Positions 9,614 through 19,896 of a stretch of 64,000 nucleotides of DNA are shown one piece after another (position 1 is the first letter of the stretch; each line of letters opens with the position of its first letter). The notes beneath the pieces were generated by a model. That model saw only the letters and a list, made by a program, of their open reading frames with translations, had not been told where the DNA came from and ran no database searches. The position numbers were made by a program, and so were the translations under genes. This stretch comes from Neocallimastix lanati (nom. inval.) (Eukaryota > Neocallimastigomycota > Neocallimastigomycetes > Neocallimastigales > Neocallimastigaceae), in NCBI GenBank assembly GCA_016946835.1, contig JACVTC010000188.1, forward strand, positions 62,001 through 126,000, read 5' to 3'.

Positions 9614-11070
9614 TTATTGGTAACATTTAACGTTACACTGCATTATATTATCGAATAAAAAAATATTTTACACTTAATAATGTAGTATAATGTACAATGT
9701 AATTAAACACATAACTGTGATATTTAACAATTTTAACAATAACTTTCTATATTAAATAAACTTGTAAATAAAATTTAAAATAATATTGTAAATATTAAAC
9801 TTGTAAACAAATGATCTTCTTTTATTTCCTTTTATGTCTTTTTATTTCCTTTTATTTCTTTTATCATTTATAATATAAATTAATATAATTCTTGTAAAAA
9901 AAACTAAATAGATGTAAATATTTTTTTTATTTAATTATTCTTTCGTTATTAAATTTTATAATTGATATTTAAAATTAATTCTTCATATTATTTAAATTAG
10001 TATATATATTTAATTTTGATTTAATAAACATATTTAAATTTTTATTATTAATTTAATATAAAATTAAATCATTAATAATTAAATAAATAAATAGGTAAAT
10101 AAGTAAATAAAATTATAATAAATAAAAAATTATAATAAAACAAATTTGTTATAATAAAATATTATTAAATTTTTGTATTATTTATACATTTTTCTTTTTA
10201 TTTTGATACAGTCTATTATCACTTTTAATTCTATATTAGATTAAGAGAAAAAACCCTTTGTATCAATATTGAAACTTTTTATATATATTTAGTTTTAATA
10301 GTTAATTTTTATTGTATAAATGTTTATACTTTGGAATAAATATGGCTATAAAGATTAGGTCAAGATGCCAAATTATAGTAATATATATTAATTAATTTAA
10401 TTTTTTTAATTAATATTTATTTAATATTAATTTTAAAATTCTAATCCCTAAAAATTAATTATTATCCAATAATAATTTTATATTAAAATAATTTAATATC
10501 TTGACCTAATCGTCAAAACCAAATTAACTTTAAGTTTTAACAATAAATATCAAAAATATAACTGAATCGAATTCTCAATTTCCGTTAATTACATTTTAAA
10601 TAATTAATATTATTGATAAATAATATTTACTTAAATGATTAAAAATTAATATAAATTCTTATTAAATAATTCTGAGAATATTAATAAGTAAAATTGTATT
10701 TCTATTTAGTTTGAAATTATTTATACATTTTATATTATTTTTATTTTATTTTATATTTATTATATTTTATATAAGGTATAAATATGAAATATTAATGATA
10801 TAAATGAAGGTAATAACATAAATAGTATTAAATCCCATAAATTTATTAAGTTTATTATTATTATTATTACAAAATGTATTGATATAATTATATATTTATT
10901 TTATAATAATATTTAACATATTTACTATGGATTTATTTAAGCATCTTATATTTATATACAATACTTATTAATATTATATATATATAATAAAAAATATATA
11001 TATATATATGTATTTTAACTTTATAATTACTTAAAATTTTATTAATAAAAACAAATTAAAATAATTATTA

Positions 11071-11101
<31 letters not shown>

Positions 11102-11187
11102 ATATAAATTTTAAAATTATTTAATAATTATATATATATATATATGAATTATTAAAAATAAATAAAATAAAATGTAAAATTTATATT
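9614..11187. other. Gene-poor AT-rich stretch
   Basis: No supported coding region is visible. The stretch holds short TA and ATT repeats, an A run near 11069-11094, and a candidate inverted-repeat element at 10353-10511. It lies between the copia remnant and the 3' side of the tRNA-Ile gene, so it may be ordinary intergenic host DNA. Confidence 0.6.
10353..10511. repeat. Candidate MITE-like inverted repeat
   Basis: GATTAGGTCAAGAT at 10353-10366 is exactly repeated in inverted orientation at 10498-10511. Weaker inverted similarity extends on both sides. The outer sequences (ATATGG against AATTTGG on the opposite strand) suggest the true ends lie slightly further out. No coding capacity is present. 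A small non-autonomous DNA transposon or an RNA hairpin are both possible. Confidence 0.4.
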
Positions 11188-11279
11188 GCTCATGGCGGGG
11201 GTCGAACCCGCGATCTTCGCGTTGCATAAGAGGTACTCCCTTATAAGCACGACGCCTTAAACCTCTAGGCTACACGAGC
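11188..11279 (-). tRNA. tRNA-Ile (anticodon UAU) with 19-nt intron
   Basis: The minus strand gives a 92-nt gene. The acceptor strands GCTCGTG and CATGAGC pair over 7 bp, the last with one G-U. The D stem is GCCT/AGGC, the anticodon stem TCGTG/CGCGA, the T stem GCGGG/CCCGC and the T loop TTCGACC. The anticodon loop starts CTTATA, giving anticodon TAT. The canonical intron site one base 3' of the anticodon is followed by 19 extra bases before the loop closes, leaving a mature length of 73. An intron in tRNA-Ile(UAU) is known from yeasts. A retrotransposon pile begins 7-15 bp upstream of its 5' end. Confidence 0.95.
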
Positions 11280-11293
11280 TGCTTGGAAAATGT

Positions 11294-11960
11294 TGATACA
11301 AGATGAAAAGAAAAATAATGATATTTTAAAATTATTATTAAATTATATTAATTATATAAAGTTTGTAAAATATATATTATTATAAAATTAATTATATAAA
11401 AATGATGAATTATATTAATTATAAATCATATAAAATAATATTATTATAGTATAAAATTTAATTATTATAATATAAACTTTTATATTAATGTTTATATAAA
11501 ATATAACAATTATGATTTAATATAGAGATAATAATTATAAAAAAAAATATATAAAAATATTATAAAAAAAAAAAATGTTTTTGTTAATAAATTATTGATA
11601 TATGTTAATTAGTAATAGTTGATTTAATATAAGAAAAATGTTTTAATTAGTTAAGATAGTAGTTTAGTTATTAGTTTTAATAAAATTAGTTGTTTAAGTA
11701 ATTAATTATAGAATATTATAATTAAATTATAATTATTAATAGTTAATTAATATGATAAAAATAAAATAAAATAAAATAAAATAAAATAAAAATAAAATAA
11801 AATAAAAATAAAATATTACAAAACAAATATCCTAAAATAAAAATTTTAAATAATTAAATAAAATAATTAATATTATTATTAGAATATATAATTTAATACA
11901 ATTCCCCAGTGTAGCGCCCAAAACTATTGTAAATACGAATATTTAAAATATATCGTATCA
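11294..11960 (+). repeat. RE3 5' LTR
   Basis: It begins TGATAC and ends GTATCA, a 6-bp perfect inverted repeat, and matches the 3' LTR over its whole 667 bp. By eye only isolated substitutions differ, for example A versus G in the run following TAATTA near 11706. It holds an array of AAAAT repeats near 11760-11815. Confidence 0.95.
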
Positions 11961-11966
11961 TATTTT

Positions 11967-11984
11967 TGGTGGAGAATCCGGGCG
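11967..11984 (+). promoter_or_regulatory. RE3 tRNA primer binding site
   Basis: TGGTGGAGAATCCGGGC begins 6 nt after the LTR. Its complement ends in TCTCCACCA, so it has the form of a tRNA 3' end with CCA. The same sequence occurs after the RE7 5' LTR. I do not recognise which tRNA it matches. Confidence 0.75.
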
Positions 11985-12202
11985 CTGCACTATTAAATTA
12001 TATGAAAATAATAATAATATTATAAAAAAAAAAAAAAAAAAAAAAATTTATTTTTTTTTTTATTAAAATATATATATATATATAATAGTAAAAAATAAAT
12101 AAATAATATTAGAGATAAGTCGAATTAAATAAGAAAATAAATTACGTATTAAATATAAGTTTTGTTTCATTTTTTTTCCCTTTTTTTAGTAGTTAATTAA
12201 TA

Positions 12203-13801
12203 ATGGTTGACGCTTCCAAAGTAAAACGTGATCTACCATATCTATGTGACTATGGTAAAGACATAGACACATGGATAGAAGATTTTAAGGGTGTCATGGA
12301 AATGCATGACATCCAAGATTCATCTAGAATTTTTGTATGGCTAAAAATAGCCGTGGAGGCTGACTTGAGGAACGTTTTGAAATCATTAGTAACCACTCGG
12401 AATAATATCACAAGGTATCCAAACTATAAAGAAGTGCAATCAGCTATTGAAAAGTATATGGATATAAAACCAGCTGATAAATGCTCAGTTTTAAAAAATC
12501 TGAAAATAAAACCAAATGAAAATATAAAGAATTTTAACTACCGTTATTTAACCTTGTATCATCGATTAGATAGAGATTATCAGAAGATTATATCAGTCGA
12601 TGATTATTTAAATTCAATAAAATCAAGAATATATGTTCATTCTCAAATTCTCTTAGCCGAACGTGATACCTTGTCGGATGCTTTTGAAGTGGCTGTAAGA
12701 GCCGAGAAAGCCGAAAAAAGGACCATAGGAAATAATGAATTTCTCAACACTTCTATGGTCTTCCAAAATAATTCTAATTGTCAAAATTCTTTATTAGAAC
12801 ATCCATTATATAGAGGATTGACCGAAGGAAATAGGGATTTAGATAATTCTATACAAAATACGTATTATGTGGGCAATGCTGATCTGTTTTCTACTGGTCG
12901 ATATCGTCAAGAAAGATTTAATTCAAGGTATAATAATAACAACAATAATAATAATCAATTTAGAAATTTTACTTGCTACCTCTGTGGCGAACCAGGTCAC
13001 AAAGCAAGAGAATGTAACAAAAGAAATTTAAGAAATAAAAATAAATCTCTTAATTATAGTCAGGATCAGAATCAATTAATGACCTTCGGAAAATTTAATT
13101 CTGGATTTTATAATGAAAATAATTATAATAATAATGGAAATAGAATGTTTAATAACGGAAATAATGGAAATAATTATAATATTAATAATAATAATAATAA
13201 TAATTATAATACTCTATATGGTAATAATAATTATAACAGTAATTATAATAACAATAATAATAATTATAATAATTTCTATAACAGTAGTATTAATAGTAGC
13301 AATAATAGTAATTATAATAATTTCAATAACAGTAACAATAATAATAATAATAATAATTTCAATAACAGTAATAATAATAATAATAATAATTTTGGTAACT
13401 ATAATAATAATTCCAATAATAATAATATTAACAATGGTAATTATAATTTTAGGAACAACAACAATAGAGGAAAAAATAATTATAATAACAATAATAATTA
13501 TAATAATAACAATTATAGCAATAATAATTATATTAATAGCAATTATAACAATAATAATTATAATAACAATAATATGTATAATAACAATAATAATTATAAT
13601 AGAAATAATAATTATAATAGTAATAGTAATTATGGAAATAATAATTATAATACTAATAATACTAATTATGACAACTATAACAATGATAACTACAACAATG
13701 CAAGAAATATGGAGGAAATAAGAAATAAAAGTAATCCTAGGTACTTTGATAATCAAAATCCTCATCAGCAAAATATTAGAAGCGATAGCAATTTAAAATA
13801 G
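12203..13801 (+). CDS. RE3 Gag, Asn-rich
   Basis: This 532-residue Gag would form the virus-like particle. The N-terminal half resembles the Gags of RE7 and RE9 (D-Y-x-K-D-I-D-x-W-I, an R-I-F-x-W-x-K-x-A-V-E block and an S-V-D-D-Y/K-x-Y segment). A CCHC zinc knuckle (CYLCGEPGHKAREC) lies near residues 258-271. The remaining residues, about 300 to 500, are mostly asparagine with Tyr, Ser and Gly, a prion-like composition encoded by AAT/AAC repeats. The start is the first ATG after a T-rich leader and matches the start of the RE9 gag. The gene ends with a frameshift heptamer overlapping the last codons. The frame is intact. Confidence 0.9.
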   Translation: MVDASKVKRDLPYLCDYGKDIDTWIEDFKGVMEMHDIQDSSRIFVWLKIAVEADLRNVLKSLVTTRNNITRYPNYKEVQSAIEKYMDIKPADKCSVLKNLKIKPNENIKNFNYRYLTLYHRLDRDYQKIISVDDYLNSIKSRIYVHSQILLAERDTLSDAFEVAVRAEKAEKRTIGNNEFLNTSMVFQNNSNCQNSLLEHPLYRGLTEGNRDLDNSIQNTYYVGNADLFSTGRYRQERFNSRYNNNNNNNNQFRNFTCYLCGEPGHKARECNKRNLRNKNKSLNYSQDQNQLMTFGKFNSGFYNENNYNNNGNRMFNNGNNGNNYNINNNNNNNYNTLYGNNNYNSNYNNNNNNYNNFYNSSINSSNNSNYNNFNNSNNNNNNNNFNNSNNNNNNNFGNYNNNSNNNNINNGNYNFRNNNNRGKNNYNNNNNYNNNNYSNNNYINSNYNNNNYNNNNMYNNNNNYNRNNNYNSNSNYGNNNYNTNNTNYDNYNNDNYNNARNMEEIRNKSNPRYFDNQNPHQQNIRSDSNLK

Positions 13802-13824
13802 ATTATGGGAGAAGGCCAACTTCC
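13792..13824 (+). promoter_or_regulatory. RE3 -1 frameshift site and stem-loop
   Basis: The heptamer T TTA AAA (13792-13798) lies in the gag frame just before the TAG. After an 8-nt spacer comes GGGAG, an 8-nt loop and CTTCC, pairing over 5 bp with one G-U. A -1 slip leads into the frame that stays open through the Asn-rich pol leader up to the A run at 13969. Confidence 0.7.
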
Positions 13825-13966
13825 AGTAAACAAACCACCCTTTTATGTATAAACAACGACAATTATTGTAATGATAACTTCCATAATCATTATAATAATA
13901 ATAATAATAATATTAATGAACCTAATAATTATAATGAAAATAATATATATTATAAGAATATTAAAA

Positions 13967-13968
<2 letters not shown>

Positions 13969-14007
<39 letters not shown>
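13969..14007 (+). repeat. Poly-A run (39 A) inside pol frame
   Basis: An uninterrupted A run encoding Lys in any frame. The open frame before it is the -1 frame relative to gag, and the open frame after it is a different one. Length error in sequencing or assembly is a real possibility. Confidence 0.8.
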
Positions 14008-14009
<2 letters not shown>

Positions 14010-14375
14010 ATAATTTACTAATTAATAATAATGAAAGAAATGAAAATTATGGAAATAATGAAGAAATGGATATCAAGAATAAAGACAACAACTATAAAAA
14101 CAATGAGAATATTTATTTAGTTAATAGAAAAGATAATTTTAATACTAATTCCAATGATAATGATAATAATAATTATAATAATTATAATATTTATGATAAT
14201 TATAATAGTAATAATAATTATTGCAATAAACCAAATTGTAACAATAACAATAATACTAATAATAACAATAACTTTAATAATAACAATAACCATAAAAATA
14301 ACAAAAATAATAATTACACATATAATAATAATTACATTAATAATCGTTACAATAATGATAATAATAGTAATAGTT

Positions 14376-14406
<31 letters not shown>

Positions 14407-15379
14407 TAATCATAATAGTAGTTATAATAATAATTATAATTTTGTTAATAATGGTAATAATTATAATAATGATGATTATAATAATCGAGGTAATATTAAT
14501 AACAATAATTATAATAATAATAGTCATAGTTATATTAATAATAATAATAGTAATATTAATAATAATAGTGATATTAATAATAATGTTAATATTAATAATA
14601 ATAATAGTAATTATAACAATAAGAATCTTAATAATAATTATAGTAATAGTGATTATAGTAATGATAATTATAATAATAACGATACTAATAATTACAATCA
14701 TAATAATAATTATAAAAATTACAATAACTATAATTATAATTATAATAATAGTATTATGAAATGTAATAGTGATAATGTTAATATGAGAAATGATAATAAT
14801 GATTATTATATCGATGATAATAATAATCATTATAATAATTGTAATAATCATTGTAATAATAATATTAAGGATAATGATAATGAAAAAAATGATTATTATA
14901 ATAACAATTATAATAAAAATAATAATAATAATGTTTATTTAAGAGATACCAATGAAGAATTCCAGGATGAAGTTGTTTTTGCTGCTCAGAGAAAAGGGAA
15001 ACAAAATAAAGAAAAATATAAGGGGCCTTATAAAGAAACACAAAGGCTTCATCTCAAAGATAATCCAGTTCCTATTCACACTCCAGCCATGAAACAAATA
15101 AATAATAATAATGATAATTATAATGATAGTAATAATAATGAGGAACTAAATAATAATAAAATAATTGAAGGTGAATATCTTTCTTCTACAAAAAAGGTTA
15201 ATTTTAGAGAAAATCCAGATATTATTGAAATTAATAATAATGGAAATATTCGAGATGAAGATAATATGAATTTAGAGGATGATCCAAATAATTTAAATTA
15301 TAATAATAATAATAATCATAATATTAATATTGATGATTATAATAATAATATTAACAATAATGACAATTCTAATAATATC

Positions 15380-15445
<66 letters not shown>
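15380..15445 (+). repeat. (AAT)n microsatellite at the RE3 deletion point
   Basis: A run of about 22 AAT units occupies the place where protease, RT and RNase H would be expected by comparison with RE7 and RE9. RE7 carries Asn-rich, AAT-type tracts on both sides of its RT region, so recombination between such tracts could have removed the centre. Confidence 0.75.
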
Positions 15446-15447
<2 letters not shown>

Positions 15448-16695
15448 AATAAATAATAATGAAAATAATAATAATGATAAAAAATTTTTAAATGATTTTA
15501 TTGATAATTATATAAAACAAAAATTTGTAGAAATAGATGGGATTATTTATTATAAACAAAATAATAATTTAAGAAGAGTAATTTTTGATGAAAAAGAAAA
15601 ATGGAAATTAATTAATTTAGCACATAACATAGGACATGAAGGTTGTTATAAAACCTATCATAGATTAAAAAGAGATTACTTTTGGAAAGGAATGAATAAA
15701 GATATAAAAATATTTATAAAATGTTGTAAGAAATGTCAAATGTATAAGCCACAGCCTCAAAATAAATACCCTGAAGATATTCCAACACCACCAGGATTGC
15801 CTTTCACAAGAGTTGGTTTAGATTTAGTTGGTCCATTATATACAACTGCTAGAGGAAATAGATATATCATAATATTAGTTGACTACCTTACCAAATGGGT
15901 GGAAGCTGAACCATTAGAAAAAACAGAATCTGAAGATGTAATAAGATTTTTAATTAATGTGTTTTCGAGGCATGGAATACCAGAGTTATTAATTACAGAT
16001 AATGGCCCACAACTTATTTCAGATAAAACTAAAGCTTTTCTCGATTTGCATGATGTATATGTACATAATGTGGCTACGTATCATCCACCTTCTAATGGAG
16101 AAGTTGAGAATAGAAATAGAGAAATTGGAAAATATTTGCGACTTTTAGGAAAAAATAATAAAGATTGGGATGATATTCTACCTAGTGCTTTATGGGCGCT
16201 TAGAACAGCTAAGAATGAAGTAACAAAGTATAGCAGTTTTGAATTACTTTATGGTAGAAGGGATTTGCAACCTTTCGAACTTACAATTAATGTTGATCAA
16301 AAACATGAAGATGAAACTGATGAAGAATATTATTTAAGAAAATTTATTACACATAATAAATGGATTAATGAAGCTATTCGGAATATAGAAACTGCTAATG
16401 AACTATGGAAAGATAGAAGAAAACAAATTAAAAGATTAAGAAGTGAATTTAAACCTGGAGATTTAGTATTAATCAGGAATTTTAATAGAAGAAAATTGGA
16501 CCCTTATTTTATTGGACCATTAAAAATAGTTAAGCAACAATTTAATACTGTTACAGTTTGTGATCCAATTACTAATGAAGTTGCCGAAAGAAATATACAT
16601 CTCAAAAATGTTATTCCTTATATAAGTAGTTTTGTAGAAATCACTGATTAATATTAATATTTAAAAAATAATAATAGTTTAAAATAAATCACTAC

Positions 16696-16757
<62 letters not shown>

Positions 16758-16848
16758 ATAATAATCATATAATTATATTACAAAAAAAAAAAAAAAAAAA
16801 TAATGCCTTATAAATTTTAAAATTTATTATTTCATACAAATATTCTTT

Positions 16849-16889
16849 AGACTTCAAGGGACGAAGTCTGATCTAAAGCGTGGGCGTTC
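16849..16889 (+). promoter_or_regulatory. RE3 conserved hairpin and polypurine tract
   Basis: AGACTTC and GAAGTCT pair around the loop AAGGGAC (16849-16869). The core of 19 nt is identical in RE7 and RE9. A purine-rich stretch (AAAGCGTGGGCG) follows and ends at the 3' LTR, in the position of the plus-strand primer. Confidence 0.75.
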
Positions 16890-17556
16890 TGATACAAGAT
16901 GAAAAGAAAAATAATGATATTTTAAAATTATTATTAAATTATATTAATTATATAAAGTTTGTAAAATATATATTATTATAAAATTAATTATATAAAAATG
17001 ATGAATTATATTAATTATAAATCATATAAAATAATATTATTATAGTATAAAATTTAATTATTATAATATAAACTTTTATATTAATGTTTATATAAAATAT
17101 AACAATTATGATTTAATATAGAGATAATAATTATAAAAAAAAATATATAAAAATATTATAAAAAAAAAAAATGTTTTTGTTAATAAATTATTGATATATG
17201 TTAATTAGTAATAGTTGATTTAATATAAGAAAAATGTTTTAATTAGTTAAGATAGTAGTTTAGTTATTAGTTTTAATAAAATTAGTTGTTTAAGTAATTA
17301 ATTGTAGAATATTATAATTAAATTATAATTATTAATAGTTAATTAATATGATAAAAATAAAATAAAATAAAATAAAATAAAATAAAAATAAAATAAAATA
17401 AAAATAAAATATTACAAAACAAATATCCTAAAATAAAAATTTTAAATAATTAAATAAAATAATTAATATTATTATTAGAATATATAATTTAATACAATTC
17501 CCCAGTGTAGCGCCCAAAACTATTGTAAATACGAATATTTAAAATATATCGTATCA
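16890..17556 (+). repeat. RE3 3' LTR
   Basis: A 667-bp copy of the 5' LTR with TGATAC/GTATCA ends. It is followed by the ATGT duplication and then by the solo LTR of the RE5 family. Confidence 0.95.
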
Positions 17557-17557
17557 A

Positions 17558-18114
17558 TGTAAAAGGTAAGTTTATTATTAACTAAAATAACGAATAATAA
17601 TTAAATCTAAAGGCTAAGATAACTTAACACCTCTCTATTCGAGTTGTTAATAATAAACACTAAATTAATTAATTCTATAATTATTATTTCTTTTTACACT
17701 AGAGTATAGCGCAGCACTTTATAACTCTATTTGTTATCAGTTACTGGGCTTACACTGAGTAATATTTTTTATTTAATAATTATATTTTTATTTATCAATA
17801 TTAATATTTATAATAACAATTTACGTTAATAGTAACGCTAGTGCGTTACAGTTACAAGTTCAATTATTATTTATACATGTCAATAATATTATGATTGGTA
17901 AATAATTTAATTTAACTTAGTTTACTAATCACTAAATAAAATATATTTAAATAAATATTTAACTATATAATTATTTATAAAATAATAAAATTTAATGTAC
18001 GAAAGTAACAAAAGATTTTATTTGATTAGCCGAAATTGCTAGCTGTTTAGAGATACGTTACGTAACCAAAGAACTATCATTGGATAGGCTTGAAGTTACC
18101 ATGTATCTGTTACA
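17558..18114. repeat. Solo LTR of the RE5 family (LTR-A)
   Basis: A 557-bp LTR with TGTAA/TTACA ends. Its flanks are GAAAA on the right (18115-18119) and, once RE3 is removed, GAAAA on the left (11286-11290). It is therefore a complete insertion with its own 5-bp TSD that later lost its interior. At the sites I compared it agrees with the right-hand LTR of RE5 rather than with the adjacent left LTR. Confidence 0.9.
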
Positions 18115-18119
18115 GAAAA

Positions 18120-18173
18120 TGTAAAAGGTAAATTTATTATTAACTAAAATAACGAATAATAATTAAATCTAAA
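18120..18173 (-). repeat. RE5 3' LTR, outer fragment (LTR-B, part 1)
   Basis: The first 54 bp of the LTR as read on the plus strand, cut by RE4 after CTAAA. It joins exactly to the fragment at 25245 when RE4 and one CTAAA are removed, giving 557 bp. Confidence 0.93.
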
Positions 18174-18898
18174 TGTTAAGATTTTGATATAATTTATAAT
18201 TTAAATTTAAATAAAATAATATGTTTTAATAAAAATATTCACTAAGTCGATATGTCTATATAGTAATATACTATATAGATATATAATAATAATAATAAAT
18301 ATTTAAATGTTTAGTTTAATGAAAATTTATTTATAATAAACTTTGATAATTAGAATTATCAAATTAATTTGATTTTAAATTTATTGATTTTATTTAATAA
18401 TAAAATATCTATAATATATTACTATTAAGGTAATTTTACAATAACCTTACAAAGAACATAAAAGATAGATTTTTACATCTTTCTTTTATACTTTGTAAGT
18501 TACATAATAATAATATTTAATTATAAGATAGTAATAATATAGTAATATAAATATTAATAAAATATAAGGATAAATTTAATTATATAATTAATTTGAATAA
18601 TTGAATTTAATATAGATATGTTGTAAACATATATAAAAACATAATATAAATAAAATACACGTGACGTCAAATGTATCATTGAAATTAATTATTAATATAA
18701 ACCTTATTTATTAATATTCTCAGAATTATTAGGCCTAAGATAACCCTTTAAATATTAAACAAGAATTTATATTAATTATTAATTATTTAAATATATATAT
18801 TATTTATATATATTATTTATAATTAAATAAATAATATTTTTAATTATTGAAATGTAAATAACTGAAATTGAGATTTCAATTCAGTTATAATTTCAACA
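18174..18898 (-). repeat. RE4 3' LTR
   Basis: Ends TGTT/AACA, 725 bp, matching 24520-25244. It carries the same TATA-like and self-primer donor segments as the 5' copy. Confidence 0.95.
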
Positions 18899-19464
18899 AC
18901 GCCCTCCCATAAAAATCGGATTCAAGACGGTTTTTTGTGTAACGATATGGAGGTCTAAATTTTTATTAAAAAAATTTTGAAATTTCATAAATTAAAAAAT
19001 TTTTTAATTTCAAAGGAAGAAGGTCACTTAAGTCCTTTTAAATTTTTATAAAAAACCCCATTTCAAGTGACCATTTCATTGAAATTTTGAAATTTCTAAA
19101 ATTTAGTAAAATTAAAATTTAGTTAATAAAATTGATGGTTGTGAATATAATGGTACCATTTTTGAATGAATTTGATATAGAATTTTTGAAATTGAAATTT
19201 TGAAATTTAATTTCAATTAACTTCTTAATTTGTTGCATTAAATTTTAAAAAAATGAAAATTATAATAATTTATAAAATTTTGATTATGTTGAATTATTAA
19301 TTGATTGTTAAGAGTGTAATATAGCTATATTTTTTGAATTTTTGAATTTTGAAATTTTGAAATTGAAATTTCATTTTAGAAATATTGAAAAATTAAAATT
19401 AACTAAAAAAATAGATAATAATAAAGTAAAAGTTAAAAATTAATAATAAAAAATAAATTTTCCA

Positions 19465-19517
<53 letters not shown>
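18899..19517 (-). other. RE4 3' non-coding region with polypurine tract and T run
   Basis: On the coding strand the tract GGGAGGGCGT (18908-18899) abuts the LTR and is the likely plus-strand primer. The plus strand shows an uninterrupted run of about 51 T at 19469-19519, meaning poly-A on the coding strand right after the original pol stop. The rest is AT-rich with repeated TTGAAATTT-type motifs. No coding region is seen. Confidence 0.75.
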
Positions 19518-19523
<6 letters not shown>

Positions 19524-19896
19524 ATAAGCTATCGAAGTAAGCTTCCTTCCATTCTTTAAATATAATAAATAAATCTCTTGATTTCTTGGGTTATTTTCAA
19601 CTTCTTCTGAAGGAACCCAATCGTATGAATTTTTATATTTATACCTTACACGATATTCATAACATTTTTTTCTTATAATTGGTCCTAAATCCTGCTATTT
19701 CTATAATATCTTTAATAGATTCATTATGAGATCTTCTTTTTCTATATTCTGGAGGAGTAGGAATGAAAGGCTCGAGCTCAGATATATGGAATATTGGATG
19801 GTGTTTAGGGAAAGGAGATCTTTTTAAATCTATTTTATAATTATTATTATCTAAAGCTTCAAGTACTTTATAGGGTCCGTACTTACAAGGTGATAA
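19518..19896 (-). pseudogene. RE4 pol C-terminal tail, disabled
   Basis: Homology to the RE6 pol end continues past the stop at 19897. The same frame encodes CKYGPYKV, the H-P-I-F-H-I-S-E-L-E-P block typical of gypsy integrase ends, and the start of a chromodomain-like segment. It shifts frame at an A run near 19668 and ends at a TAA at 19518-19520. Two lesions are thus visible: the TAA at 19897 and one indel. Confidence 0.8.

Larger units (their letters stand above)
13802..16651 (+). pseudogene. RE3 pol remnant: Asn-rich leader fused to integrase
   Basis: After the frameshift site the -1 frame encodes an Asn-rich leader as far as a 39-A run (13969-14007). Beyond it the open frame is displaced and continues to 16651, so the run has changed length or marks a sequence error. 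The leader contains a block (LKDNPVPIHTPAMK, about 15052-15094) shared with RE7 and RE9. Protease, RT and RNase H, which follow this block in RE9, are absent; an (AAT)n-coded Asn tract stands in their place. The integrase is complete: HHCC finger (HNIGHEG to CCKKC), GLDLVG, TDNGPQ and NGEVENRN supply the catalytic D, D and E. It ends in the family tail RNIHLKNVIPY. RT would have to come from another element. Confidence 0.85.
11294..17556 (+). mobile_element. RE3: non-autonomous gypsy-type element (Gag + integrase, no RT), N-family
   Basis: Two 667-bp LTRs flank a gag gene and a pol remnant lacking protease, RT and RNase H. The TSD is ATGT (11290-11293 and 17557-17560). The insertion fell at the left edge of the solo LTR at 17558, so RE3 is younger than that LTR. 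A poly-A run of about 40 lies at 16699-16740 in the 3' non-coding part, followed by the conserved hairpin and a purine-rich tract. Confidence 0.9.

Noticed and set aside
13113-14851. Long Ile-rich open frames on both strands
   Set aside because: They are shadows of AAT/ATT trinucleotide tracts that encode Asn in the gag and pol-leader frames; no start context or domain supports them.
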